Below are positions 17,732 to 25,418 of a stretch of DNA of 64,000 nucleotides, one piece after another (within the stretch, counting starts at the first letter, position 1; the number at the start of each line of letters is the position of its first letter). The notes beneath the pieces were generated by a model that did not search any database, had not been told where the DNA came from, and saw only the letters and a program-made list of their open reading frames with translations. The stretch spans positions 1-64,000 of the forward strand of contig NZ_ANFX01000035.1 of assembly GCF_000331285.1 (NCBI RefSeq), given 5' to 3'. Origin of the DNA: Porphyrobacter sp. AAP82 (GTDB lineage: Bacteria; Pseudomonadota; Alphaproteobacteria; Sphingomonadales; Sphingomonadaceae). Made by a program: the position numbers and the translations under genes.

Positions 17732-18469
17732 CGCCAGCGCGCCGGCCTTGGGGCAGGACCTGGCGCCCGCGCGGGCGAGCTGCGCGGCTGCTGCCGCATC
17801 GCTGCGCTTCAGCTGGGTGATGCTGGTTTCAAGCGAGCGGCAGTCGAAGTCGGCGCCCTTCTCGAGGCTCGCGGTCGCCATCTCGGCGAAAGCGGCGGGC
17901 GGCAGGACCTGCACCCCGCGGCGCAGGAACCGCGAGCGCCAGCGTTCGGCACGCACCACGATGGCGACCATCGTCGCCTGGCCCTCGCCGCCGGGCGCAC
18001 CGACGATCGCCGGGCCGAGCTCCCCCAGCAGGGCGTCGGGCGTCTCGTTGCGCAGGAACAGCGCGACATAGCGGCGGGCGGCTTCGGCGCGGTCGCCTGC
18101 GGCAAGCGCGATGCGCAGCACGGCCTCCTGCGCCACCGGCTCGCGCCAGCCGCGCTTGCCGGCGATCTGGATGGTCTGGCCCGCGGTCTCGGTCTCGCCC
18201 GCGCGCGCCTGTGCGGCGGCAAGCAGCAGGAGATTTTCGGACGGGATCGGTCGCCGCCGGACCAGCTTGCGCGTTTCCGCAAGCGCGACCCCGGGCGTCT
18301 TGGTGGCAAGCGCGTCCATGGCCACGTGCACCTGCGCGAAATTGCGCAGCGGCTCGGGCACCAGCGGGACGAGCTGCGGCGTGCCGCGCGCGCCGAAGTC
18401 TAGCTGCAATCCTGCGGTCAGCAGCGCGATACCCGCGAGCGCGGCGAGCCAGACGATCCGGCCGATCAT
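17726..18469 (-). CDS. Membrane-anchored protein of unknown function downstream of an O-antigen ligase-like gene
   Basis: A 247-residue protein with one N-terminal membrane segment (IVWLAALAGIALLTAGLQL) and an Ala-rich helical body resembling tetratricopeptide hairpins, without clear canonical repeats. Two Cys residues occur in the C-terminal part. It starts inside the end of the O-antigen ligase-like gene (ATGA), so it is probably a coupled partner in polysaccharide or glycoconjugate assembly. I do not recognise a family. Confidence 0.75.
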   Translation of the reverse strand: MIGRIVWLAALAGIALLTAGLQLDFGARGTPQLVPLVPEPLRNFAQVHVAMDALATKTPGVALAETRKLVRRRPIPSENLLLLAAAQARAGETETAGQTIQIAGKRGWREPVAQEAVLRIALAAGDRAEAARRYVALFLRNETPDALLGELGPAIVGAPGGEGQATMVAIVVRAERWRSRFLRRGVQVLPPAAFAEMATASLEKGADFDCRSLETSITQLKRSDAAAAAQLARAGARSCPKAGALAL

Positions 18470-19827
18470 GCGGAGGCCTCTGTCGCGGCAGCAGGCTTGG
18501 GCCCGGGGGCCGCAATGCGGGCGAGCATCAAGAGCGCGAAGCCCGCCATGGCGAGGATCGTCTGGTTGCGCAGCGGATAGTCGGTGATCGATTGCAGGGC
18601 GATCGCCAGCAGGAAGCCGCTTCCCGCCCAGGCCGCCCAGCGCAGCTGGGACGTGCGCGCGCGCCAGGTCAGCCAGGCGACCAGCACCAGCCACAGGCCC
18701 GCCAGTGCGATCCCGGCAGCGCCCGCCTCGATGGCAAGCTCGAGATAGTCGTTATGCGCGCGCCCGGCGCGGCGCAGGGTCAGGTTCTCGAGCGATTCGT
18801 TGACGAGGTAGATCTCGTCGAAGGTCCCCATCCCGGTCCCGACCGGCCAGTAGCGCTCGGCGCTGTAGGTCGCATCGTCCCAGATGAAGCGGCGCGGATC
18901 GTCCTTGGCCTCGAAACGCTCGATCGCCTCGCCGATGCGCCCGGGCGCAGCGACGACCAGCATGCCGCCGCCAGCCCCGACCAGTGCGAGCGCGCCGAAG
19001 CCGATCATCGCCGCCCGCGCGGCCGAGGGGGTATTGCGCCGGTGCAGCAGCGCGCCCGCCGCCCGCGCCAGGCCCAGCAGCACCGGCAGCAGCGCCAGCA
19101 CGATCGCGGTGCGCGACTGGGTCAACCCGGTCGCCACCAACAGCAGCAGGCACACGCCAAGCCGGGCCGGAAGCAGCGCGGGATGCGGGCGCGGCACAGG
19201 CAGCAGCGCGGCAAGTCCCAGCGCGAAGGTCAGGAACAGGCCGGTCGAATTGCGGTTGGCAAAGGTCCCGAGCAGCAGCTTGCCCGGGCTGCGCGCGCCG
19301 TAGAGCGTCCCCTCGTCGCCGCGCGCGCCGAGCTGGACAAGCGCGAGCAGCACCGTGACGAGCCCGAGCCCGACCACGATCCAGCCGAGATCGATCAGGC
19401 GTTCGCGCGGCAGCGTCCAACCTGCGCAGATGATCCCCAGCGGGGTGACCAGCGCGCTCAGCGCCAGCAGGGTGCGCAGGGGATTGACGCTGGCCGGCAT
19501 CCAGCCGCCGCCGCCGCCCGCCTGTTCGAGCGCGCGCTCGACTAGCGGGCCGGCCGGGAGCGTGGTCCACAGCGATTCGGGCAGGGGGATGATCTGCGCC
19601 AGCGGCAGTGCCAGCGAGAGGATGACCAAGGCGCGCAAGGCGCGCGGCGATTCGCGCCAGAAGGCGGTGAAGCTCTCGCGCCGGACGGCAAGTGCCACCA
19701 GTGCCGCAAGCTGCACCGCCAGATTGCCAAGCGCCGCGCCGATCCCGCCCCCGCCGCACAGGAAGGCAACCAGCAGCACGGCTGCCAGCAGCAGGAAGGA
19801 AGGCCGGTCGGCGGCAGGGGTTTTCAA
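18466..19827 (-). CDS. O-antigen ligase/polymerase family membrane protein
   Basis: A Wzy/WaaL-type protein with about ten to twelve membrane segments. In the second half a long periplasmic loop is recognisable by its YWPVGTGMGTFDEIY and HNDYLELAIEAGAAGIALAGLWL segments; the G-x-G...F and HNxYLE patterns are typical of O-antigen ligases and polymerases. I chose a TTG at 19827 (453 residues) because the frame's longer TTG start at 19890 lies in the T-run of the terminator of the gene upstream. It may polymerise or ligate the surface polysaccharide; a second such protein is at 45208. Confidence 0.85.
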   Translation of the reverse strand: MKTPAADRPSFLLLAAVLLVAFLCGGGGIGAALGNLAVQLAALVALAVRRESFTAFWRESPRALRALVILSLALPLAQIIPLPESLWTTLPAGPLVERALEQAGGGGGWMPASVNPLRTLLALSALVTPLGIICAGWTLPRERLIDLGWIVVGLGLVTVLLALVQLGARGDEGTLYGARSPGKLLLGTFANRNSTGLFLTFALGLAALLPVPRPHPALLPARLGVCLLLLVATGLTQSRTAIVLALLPVLLGLARAAGALLHRRNTPSAARAAMIGFGALALVGAGGGMLVVAAPGRIGEAIERFEAKDDPRRFIWDDATYSAERYWPVGTGMGTFDEIYLVNESLENLTLRRAGRAHNDYLELAIEAGAAGIALAGLWLVLVAWLTWRARTSQLRWAAWAGSGFLLAIALQSITDYPLRNQTILAMAGFALLMLARIAAPGPKPAAATEASA

Positions 19828-19897
19828 GTGGCGGGTCCGCGAAACGAATCGGATCGGGCTGTGGTGCAGCCGGTCTTCAGGCTGCCCCAAACGAAAA

Positions 19898-19920
19898 CGC
19901 CCGGCACTGGGTACCGGGCG
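19898..19920 (-). terminator. Rho-independent terminator after the small secreted-protein gene
   Basis: Read on the minus strand, a 7-bp perfect stem CGCCCGG/CCGGGCG with a 9-nt loop is followed at once by TTTTCGTTT. It lies 42 bp past the stop codon at 19962, so it should end transcription of the 98-residue protein gene. Confidence 0.85.
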
Positions 19921-19961
19921 TCAAATCGCTAATTCAAGTCTTTCGCCCGAGGCACGAGCGA

Positions 19962-20258
19962 TCAGCAGGTACCCGGCGACACGCAGCCGTCGTCGCCGCT
20001 GCTGGCGGCCGTGGCGATGCCGCCGATGACCGCAGCGATCGCAAGGCCACCAAGGATCAGTTCGCCAGCACCGAGGCCGAGACCGGCTTCGCCCTGGCCT
20101 TCGCCGTCAGCAGCGCGGCCGAGGCCCGGCGCCGCGTTCGAGGTGCTGTAGGTGCCAGCGCTGTCACCTGCGCGGGTGTTGGCCTGGGCCATGATCGGCG
20201 CAGCAACGAGGCCCAAAGCGGCAGTGGCAGCCATCAAACGGGTCACGGTCTTGGTCAT
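19962..20258 (-). CDS. Small secreted or envelope protein with C-terminal cysteine pair
   Basis: A 98-residue protein. A signal peptide (LMAATAALGLVAAPIMAQAN) is followed by a Gly/Ser/Thr-rich segment. Next is a hydrophobic Gly-rich helix (LILGGLAIAAVIGGIATAA), then a short tail SSGDDGCVSPGTC ending in a Cys five residues after another Cys. The ATG at 20258 has an AGAGGG ribosome site. It has its own terminator, so it is probably an abundant single-gene transcript. I do not recognise its function; it could be a surface matrix protein. It is the first gene past the lasso operon but on present evidence not part of it. Confidence 0.8.
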   Translation of the reverse strand: MTKTVTRLMAATAALGLVAAPIMAQANTRAGDSAGTYSTSNAAPGLGRAADGEGQGEAGLGLGAGELILGGLAIAAVIGGIATAASSGDDGCVSPGTC

Positions 20259-20298
20259 GTTGAAGCCCTCTAAACTAATCCCTCGGGATATTGCGTAG

Positions 20299-20307
20299 TG
20301 CAATGCA
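20299..20307. promoter_or_regulatory. TGCAATGCA palindrome upstream of the small secreted-protein gene
   Basis: TGCA-A-TGCA lies 41 bp upstream of the start at 20258. The 11-mer TGCAATGCAGC recurs at 28382 between the lasso operon and rfbA. A shared operator is possible. Confidence 0.35.
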
Positions 20308-20415
20308 GCATCTTTGGCAACCACTCATTAGCGCGGTTTGGTAAACGAAGCGTCGCCGGGCGATCTTGCGTGGCGCAAAAGCGACAGGCCGAAGCAGGTG
20401 CCTGGAACATCACGG

Positions 20416-20889
20416 TTACCGGTTCCCGTTAACGGGGCTTCCGGGATCGAGCAAGGGCGCAAACCGGGAGATGTCACCGCCGAGAATCACTCTATCGCCG
20501 CAAACCAGCCAGGCGTGGGCTTCGAAGCTTCCGTCAGGCCGGCGCGCCGTACCGACGACAATGCTGGCGGCGATCCCGCGGCGCAGGAGCATCGCCTGCC
20601 CGGCAAGCGCCTGGACCAGACAATCGGCGCGCCACGGCAGGCGCGGGACGACACGCGGGATGGCAAAGGCGATCCTTGCGCATCCCCCGGCGGCGGCGGA
20701 CCCGGTAACAGGCGGGCGGCGGCGCGCGGCACGTGCTGCGGCATCGGCATTGCGGCGCAGCACGCCATCAGGTCCGGTGCGGTGGAGAATCAGCCGGGCA
20801 TGGGCCAGCGCAACCAGCGCCTCCACGCCAAGCGCGATCACGACCGGGAGGGGGTATGCCCTTTGCTTCATGCATTCGGCCGCAAGCAC
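20416..20889 (-). CDS. Lasso peptide leader protease (B2, transglutaminase-like)
   Basis: A 157-residue B2 protein that removes the leader from the lasso precursor, working with the B1 recognition protein. The Cys-protease triad is recognisable as C90 in WRADCLVQALAGQAMLLRRG, H125 in FEAHAWLV and probably D139 in ILGGD. This is the short split-B form. The start is a GTG at 20889, eight bp after the B1 stop; an ATG at 20871 (residue 7) is an alternative and neither has a strong ribosome site. It is the last gene of the lasso operon. Confidence 0.9.
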   Translation of the reverse strand: MLAAECMKQRAYPLPVVIALGVEALVALAHARLILHRTGPDGVLRRNADAAARAARRRPPVTGSAAAGGCARIAFAIPRVVPRLPWRADCLVQALAGQAMLLRRGIAASIVVGTARRPDGSFEAHAWLVCGDRVILGGDISRFAPLLDPGSPVNGNR

Positions 20890-20897
20890 GGGCGCGT

Positions 20898-21176
20898 TCA
20901 GGCCGGCTCGATCAGATCGTTGGCGGCAAGTTCGCCCAGCAGATCGCGCAGGTCCGTCTCCAGCCGTTCGGGCGCGACATCATAGGTTTCGAGCAACGCC
21001 GGACAGATCGTCGCCGGCAGCTCGCCCTCCTGAAGCGCCTCCCACAGCTTCGCCCCGATGGGATCGAGCCCGTAATAGGTGCCGTTGCCCAGATGCAGGA
21101 TCACCGTCTCGTCGGCGACAGCATTGGCAATGGCCTGGTCGCTGATGCGCCACTGCGATTGAAGGAGGTCGGACAC
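20898..21176 (-). CDS. Lasso peptide B1 protein, PqqD-like RiPP recognition element
   Basis: A 92-residue PqqD-fold protein that binds the YxxPxL part of the leader and presents the precursor to B2. The winged-helix pattern is clear: VILHLGNGTYYGLDPIGAKLWEAL, then L...YDV....LE.DL.DLL.EL...DLIE. The GTG start at 21176 follows AAGGAA with six-nt spacing, and a longer open frame upstream has no homology. It precedes the B2 gene by 8 bp. Confidence 0.92.
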   Translation of the reverse strand: MSDLLQSQWRISDQAIANAVADETVILHLGNGTYYGLDPIGAKLWEALQEGELPATICPALLETYDVAPERLETDLRDLLGELAANDLIEPA

Positions 21177-21238
21177 TGTGGTTTCCTTGATGCATATTCG
21201 AGCATGGCGCCAAGGTGGCCTGTTGGTCTCTGCCTCGA

Positions 21239-22399
21239 CTAGCTGCGGTAACGCCCCAGACACTTCACAACGTGATCGAGCGCTGCCTTGTAGGTCGGCA
21301 GATGCTCGGGATGCCGATCCTGCAATGTCTTGGCGATGACGTCCAGTGTTCTGCCTTCGCCAACCAGCGCCAGACAGTCGCGATCGAGCATGATCGCCGC
21401 ATCCAGTTGCGGCACGTGCTGATTCGATGCATTCCCGAGCGCCTTTGTTGAATGGACCTGCGCGAGGAATGTCGATTGGCGCGCCACCCGCCCGCGCGGG
21501 GATCCGGCCCGATCGAAGACCTGCCAGTCCCAGTTCCAGACATATTCGCCGTCCACCAGCGTGCCGCGGAAGCGCAGGTCGATCCGTTCGCCCTCGGCCA
21601 GCCGCGGGTTGCCTTCGAGCGGCAGGAACATCTGCCCGTAGACCAGCGGCGGCTCGCCCGGCGCGTTGGAATAGCCGAGGCCTTCGGCGATCTCGGCCTC
21701 GAACCACGCCAGAATGCCATCGACCCGCCCGGCGCGTCCGGCAACCATGGTCACCCGGCTATCGATGTCGGGTTCGGTGATCGTGCGATAATCGAGCACC
21801 GCCAGATCGACCGGCGCGGAGACGAGCGCGCGCGGCTTGAGGTAGGCCTTGTCCATGGCGTTGGCCGCGAACCGCGCCCCTGCGGCCAGATCGAGCCCGT
21901 AGGCATTGCGCTGCCAGGGGTGCACCATGGCCCGATACTTCTCGGGCGATTGCGCCAGTGCGATCTTGAGCGTGTCGCGCATCGGCAGCAACGTGCCGCC
22001 GGGCGCGAGCAGCCGCGCGCGCGCATCGGCGAGCGTGGCGATATGGTGCTGGAACAGCGGCACGGTGCCGCGGCAGTCCGATACGATCACATCGGCCTTC
22101 ACCTCGGGGGTGTAATTGGCCGAGATATCGCGGATGATGGTGATGCGGTCTTCGCAGCCATTGGCCCGGGCAAGCGGCACGAGCAGCTCGATGCTGGGAT
22201 CGGGTTCGATCGCGATGACCTGCCCTGCACCATATTGGCAGGCCAGCAGCGCAAAGGCACCGAACGAGGCGCCCAGGTCGATGACGGTGCAGCCCGGCGT
22301 CACCGCACGGCGCAGCGCTTCGGCATAGACGCCCATGCGCGGCTCGCAATCGATCATCCGGCCATAGCTGGCAAGGCTGTAGCCCCCCGGTCTGCTCAT
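21239..22399 (-). CDS. PRMT-like SAM-dependent methyltransferase in the lasso operon
   Basis: A 386-residue class I methyltransferase. The start has SYGRMIDCEPRMGVYAEAL, similar to the PRMT N-terminal Y.xM..D..R...Y motif. SAM-binding motif I is VIDLGASFGAFALLA; the acidic residue after beta-2 is IAIEPD. The PRMT double-E-loop position reads VIVSDCRGTVPL. The C-terminal half is a beta-rich domain as in arginine methyltransferases. The start overlaps the kinase stop (ATGA), so it is translationally coupled to lasso tailoring. Likely substrate is the lasso peptide, but which group it methylates is unknown; arginine is excluded because the predicted core has none. Confidence 0.82.
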   Translation of the reverse strand: MSRPGGYSLASYGRMIDCEPRMGVYAEALRRAVTPGCTVIDLGASFGAFALLACQYGAGQVIAIEPDPSIELLVPLARANGCEDRITIIRDISANYTPEVKADVIVSDCRGTVPLFQHHIATLADARARLLAPGGTLLPMRDTLKIALAQSPEKYRAMVHPWQRNAYGLDLAAGARFAANAMDKAYLKPRALVSAPVDLAVLDYRTITEPDIDSRVTMVAGRAGRVDGILAWFEAEIAEGLGYSNAPGEPPLVYGQMFLPLEGNPRLAEGERIDLRFRGTLVDGEYVWNWDWQVFDRAGSPRGRVARQSTFLAQVHSTKALGNASNQHVPQLDAAIMLDRDCLALVGEGRTLDVIAKTLQDRHPEHLPTYKAALDHVVKCLGRYRS

Positions 22400-23274
22400 C
22401 GGGTCGGTTCCTTGTCCTGCTGTGCACCGGCAGCCGCGGCCATCGCGGCCTCGATCAGGCGATGGGTCTCGGGAAGGCGATCGTAATCGTGGGGCACGTC
22501 GAGCTCGAAGCAGGCGCTGGCCGAGGCGAGCCGGGCGGCTGCGGCCAGCCGCCCGCTGGCGGCGCGCACATCTCCAGGATCGAGCGCGAAGCTCTGCTCG
22601 AGCATCGTCATGCACGCCAGCCGCGCGGAATGCGGGCGGATTGCGGGCTGATCCTCGCCGCCTGCCAGGCTGAAGATGCAGGCGATCGGGAGCGGCGGGG
22701 CATCGGACGCAGCGGCGCGAAAGCCGGTCACGTGACGCTTGTCGGAATAGGCGGCCATCGGCGCGGTATCGGCGTCCTCGCCCAGCAATCGTCCGATCGA
22801 ATCCGGGTAGAGGCGAAGGCTGGGATAGACCGCTGCTCCGAAAAACGCGCCGCCTTGCTCGGTGACGATCACCGCATCATCGCCGAGCAGGCGGTGGCCG
22901 CGCGCGTGGAGGCTGGCCCCGAGCGTGGATTTGCCTGCCCCCGTCTCGCCGATGAATACCGCCAGCCGTCCGTCGATGGCGACAAGGCTGCCGTGCAGGA
23001 CCAGCAGCGCTTCGGCAGCGAGCACGCGCGGGAAGACATGATCGAACAGCAGGTGATCGAGCATTGGCGGATCATCGCGCGACCCTTCGAGGAGCGTGAT
23101 CGTGCGGCTGGCGAAACAGGCGCGAAACACGGCGGCGGTGCCGAATCGCATGTCGCAGGCATCGCCGTCCCGGACCGCGGCATATTCGAGGTCCGGTTCC
23201 GCGCCATCCGCCACCACGCTCGGCGACACGCTGCCGCCCGCATCGCAAAGAGCGCGAATCAACCAGCCATGCAC
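22396..23274 (-). CDS. HprK-like serine kinase, lasso peptide tailoring
   Basis: A 292-residue kinase related to the C-terminal domain of HPr kinase. The P-loop GETGAGKST is at residues 109-117 and the catalytic LLGDD at 129-133. In paeninodin-type clusters such kinases phosphorylate the C-terminal serine of the lasso precursor. The start is GTG 23274, 109 bp after the precursor stop and behind a strong hairpin. The next gene overlaps by ATGA. The odd point is the substrate: the precursor here ends in Ala, with the nearest Ser three residues upstream. Confidence 0.88.
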   Translation of the reverse strand: MHGWLIRALCDAGGSVSPSVVADGAEPDLEYAAVRDGDACDMRFGTAAVFRACFASRTITLLEGSRDDPPMLDHLLFDHVFPRVLAAEALLVLHGSLVAIDGRLAVFIGETGAGKSTLGASLHARGHRLLGDDAVIVTEQGGAFFGAAVYPSLRLYPDSIGRLLGEDADTAPMAAYSDKRHVTGFRAAASDAPPLPIACIFSLAGGEDQPAIRPHSARLACMTMLEQSFALDPGDVRAASGRLAAAARLASASACFELDVPHDYDRLPETHRLIEAAMAAAAGAQQDKEPTR

Positions 23275-23301
23275 GAAGAAATTAGCCCCCGAAACACGAA
23301 C

Positions 23302-23326
23302 GCCGGCTGCCCGAGGGCAAGCCGGC
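23302..23326 (-). terminator. Hairpin between lasso precursor and kinase (attenuator-like)
   Basis: On the minus strand GCCGGCTTGCCC and GGGCAGCCGGC can pair into an 11-bp stem with one bulge and a very tight loop. It sits 58 bp after the precursor stop, followed by a moderately T-rich GTTCGTGTTTC. It may terminate part of the transcripts, keeping the precursor more abundant than the downstream enzymes, as seen in other lasso operons. Confidence 0.6.
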
Positions 23327-23383
23327 GACGGTAAACACCTGAAACGGGCTGAGACATCCGCCTCCGGCCGGTTTCGATGCCAA

Positions 23384-23527
23384 TCAGGCCATGAAGGACG
23401 GGCCGGTCATCGTGGCGTTTTCCTGACCGCCCTGACTGCCGGCCGCGGTCAGCTGGGAGAAACCGCCATAGACGGCGAGCTTCGGCTGGGCGTAGGCAGC
23501 CTTAAGCGCGTTGTCGAACTTGGTCAT
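23384..23527 (-). CDS. Lasso peptide precursor (A)
   Basis: A 47-residue precursor. The ATG at 23527 has an ideal GGAG ribosome site seven nt upstream. Leader residues 12-17 read YAQPKL, matching the YxxPxL motif bound by B1. The leader ends Leu-Thr-Ala, putting the usual penultimate Thr at residue 27. The core is then AGSQGGQENATMTGPSFMA (19 residues), with Glu as residue 8: an Ala1-Glu8 macrolactam of eight residues and an eleven-residue tail. It overlaps the 3' end of the cyclase frame in the same reading frame, and in another frame its ATG overlaps a TGA (ATGA). Most proteobacterial clusters put A first; here it follows C. Confidence 0.88.
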   Translation of the reverse strand: MTKFDNALKAAYAQPKLAVYGGFSQLTAAGSQGGQENATMTGPSFMA

Positions 23528-25417
23528 TGCAAATCTCCAATCTTCCGCGTGGCCGCGATCCCCGAATTCCAGTCGGCGAGGTATCGTAAATGACGGAAGT
23601 GCGGAATCGTTACAGAATGTTGATGCAAGACGCGCCACTGCCGCCGGGTCAACGAAATGGCGCAGGCCAGCGCCAAGCTGTGCTGCGAGAACGGCGGGAG
23701 ACTGCGGCTGGAACGCCTCGACGAACCAGCTTCCCACATGGGTGCGCCCGGTGCGCCAGCGCAGCGGATCGGGCATCAGCCCTGCCATGCTGCGGCGCAA
23801 TATAAGCTTGGGCCAGCCGCCATTCTGGATCTGGTCGACCGGCAGGGTGCGGCAGAATTCGAGCAGGCGTGGATCGAGGAAGGGATCGCGCGGCTCGATC
23901 CCGAAAGCGCCTGCGACCCGGTCATAGCGTTCCCGGGCCGCGATCGCGAAAGGATGCAGCATCCGCCGCACGCGGGCTTCGGGCAAGGCATTGTCGGGCA
24001 TGGCGACCCGCTCGCGGAACCGTGCCTGCCGGGCGGGATAGTCGATCCGCTCGGCAAATGCGCGGTTGAGCAGAACCATCTCGCCGGGAGGGGTGATGCC
24101 GGCCTGCCGCTTCAGGCCGCGCCACGCCTGCTGCACCGGCGCCGGCACATGGCGACGGTAGAGCAGGCGGGTGAAGTCGCGGGCCGCGGGCTGGTAGTGG
24201 CCCCAGTAGCGCTCGTTGCCGCGCGCCTCCTGCCAGGCCTGCCACAGCCGCCCGGCGTCAAGATGCCACAGCACGACATTGCCGGGGCCGAGCGTCGTAT
24301 CGCCGCTCACCCCGTCGAGCATCGCCCTCACCCCGTCCGCCCGCGCCTTGGCATAGACCGCCATGACCATCGCCATATGCCCGTCGAAGGGCTCCGCGCA
24401 GCCGCGGATCATCGCCGCCACTTCGTCGCGGACCGCGCCCAGATCGCCGCTCGAAATGGTGCGGGGATCGAGGTGCGGCATCGCCATCGCGGTGCGGATC
24501 GCCTGCGTCTCGGCACAATCGGGATCGGTGTGCACCGCCGAAAAGGTGCGCAGGGGCGGGGCTCCGGCATCGTGCAGCAGCCGCGCGGCGACCGCGACGA
24601 CCGAACCCGAATCCATGCCGCCCGACAGCATCGATCCGAGCGTTCCGGACGACCGCAAGCGGACCCGCACCGCTTCGGTGAAGACCTCGAGGAACGCGGC
24701 CTCGTATTCCGCATCGCTGGCGCGGCGGACCACCTCGGCCGGTTCGAGCCGCCAGTATCGCCACGTCCTCAGCGCACCGTGCTCGATCGCCAGCGCATGG
24801 GCGGGGGGCAGTTTCTTGAGGTCGAGAAAGAAGGTCGAGGTCTCGTCGATCGCCTCCATTGCCTGGATGAGATCGGCGATCCGGCCCTCGTCGATGCGCA
24901 GTGGCACATCGCGGTGTTCCAGCAGGGCGCGGGCGTCGGTGGCGCAGGCGAACACCTTGCCCGGCGCGAAGTGGGTGATCAGCTGCCGCATCCCCACCTT
25001 GTCGCGCGCGGCGAACAGCCGCTGGTGGCGCGGGTCCCACAGGACGAAGGCGAAATCGCCGAGGAGCTGCCCCGGGCAATCGCGGCCCCATTTCAGGTAG
25101 GCGGCAAGGATGATCTCGCCATCGCCGATGACCCGTCCGGCCGGATCCAGCCCGAGCCGGGCGATCAGATCCTCGCGGTTATCGAGACGCACGTCGGCGG
25201 TGATGATGCACACTGTGTCCGGGTGGCGCAGCGGCATCGGCTCGGCGAGCGATTCGGGCGTGGTGGCGTTGAGCGCGTGGCCGAGCACAGCCGGGCCATC
25301 GCAGGCCGCACCGCTGCGGTCCGGCCCGCGCGCGGCGAGGGCGGCGAGCACGGGGGCGATCTCGCCGCCATCGGCACAGCGCCCGTCCAACCGCACCACC
25401 GCGCAGATCCCGCTCAT
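23384..25417 (-). CDS. Lasso cyclase (asparagine synthetase homologue), open frame continuing into the precursor
   Basis: The ATP-dependent cyclase that activates the acidic side chain and forms the lasso macrolactam. The N-terminus MSGIC replaces the Cys2 of glutaminases, so it does not use glutamine; the N-terminal domain spans about 1-210. The AMP-binding SGGMDS motif is at 265-270, followed by an asparagine synthetase-like domain ending FVDPAAVARLAS. The frame has no stop before the precursor ATG, so it encodes 630 residues plus the 47-residue precursor. However, the last ~30 cyclase codons have unusual third-position use, while the +1 frame there reads PHFRHLRYLADWNSG and stops at a TGA overlapping the precursor ATG. 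A frameshift is a serious alternative. The start lies one nt after the exporter stop. Confidence 0.88.
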   Translation of the reverse strand: MSGICAVVRLDGRCADGGEIAPVLAALAARGPDRSGAACDGPAVLGHALNATTPESLAEPMPLRHPDTVCIITADVRLDNREDLIARLGLDPAGRVIGDGEIILAAYLKWGRDCPGQLLGDFAFVLWDPRHQRLFAARDKVGMRQLITHFAPGKVFACATDARALLEHRDVPLRIDEGRIADLIQAMEAIDETSTFFLDLKKLPPAHALAIEHGALRTWRYWRLEPAEVVRRASDAEYEAAFLEVFTEAVRVRLRSSGTLGSMLSGGMDSGSVVAVAARLLHDAGAPPLRTFSAVHTDPDCAETQAIRTAMAMPHLDPRTISSGDLGAVRDEVAAMIRGCAEPFDGHMAMVMAVYAKARADGVRAMLDGVSGDTTLGPGNVVLWHLDAGRLWQAWQEARGNERYWGHYQPAARDFTRLLYRRHVPAPVQQAWRGLKRQAGITPPGEMVLLNRAFAERIDYPARQARFRERVAMPDNALPEARVRRMLHPFAIAARERYDRVAGAFGIEPRDPFLDPRLLEFCRTLPVDQIQNGGWPKLILRRSMAGLMPDPLRWRTGRTHVGSWFVEAFQPQSPAVLAAQLGAGLRHFVDPAAVARLASTFCNDSALPSFTIPRRLEFGDRGHAEDWRFAMTKFDNALKAAYAQPKLAVYGGFSQLTAAGSQGGQENATMTGPSFMA

Positions 25418-25418
25418 G

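Noticed and set aside
20259..20324. Longer start at 20324 for the small secreted protein
   Set aside because: The added 22 residues precede a perfect signal peptide whose own ATG has an AGAGGG ribosome site.
23384..23527. Alternative core beginning one residue earlier (9-residue ring to the same Glu)
   Set aside because: This would put the conserved Thr directly before the cut instead of at the penultimate leader position; the 8-residue ring fits the rule better, though mass spectrometry must decide.
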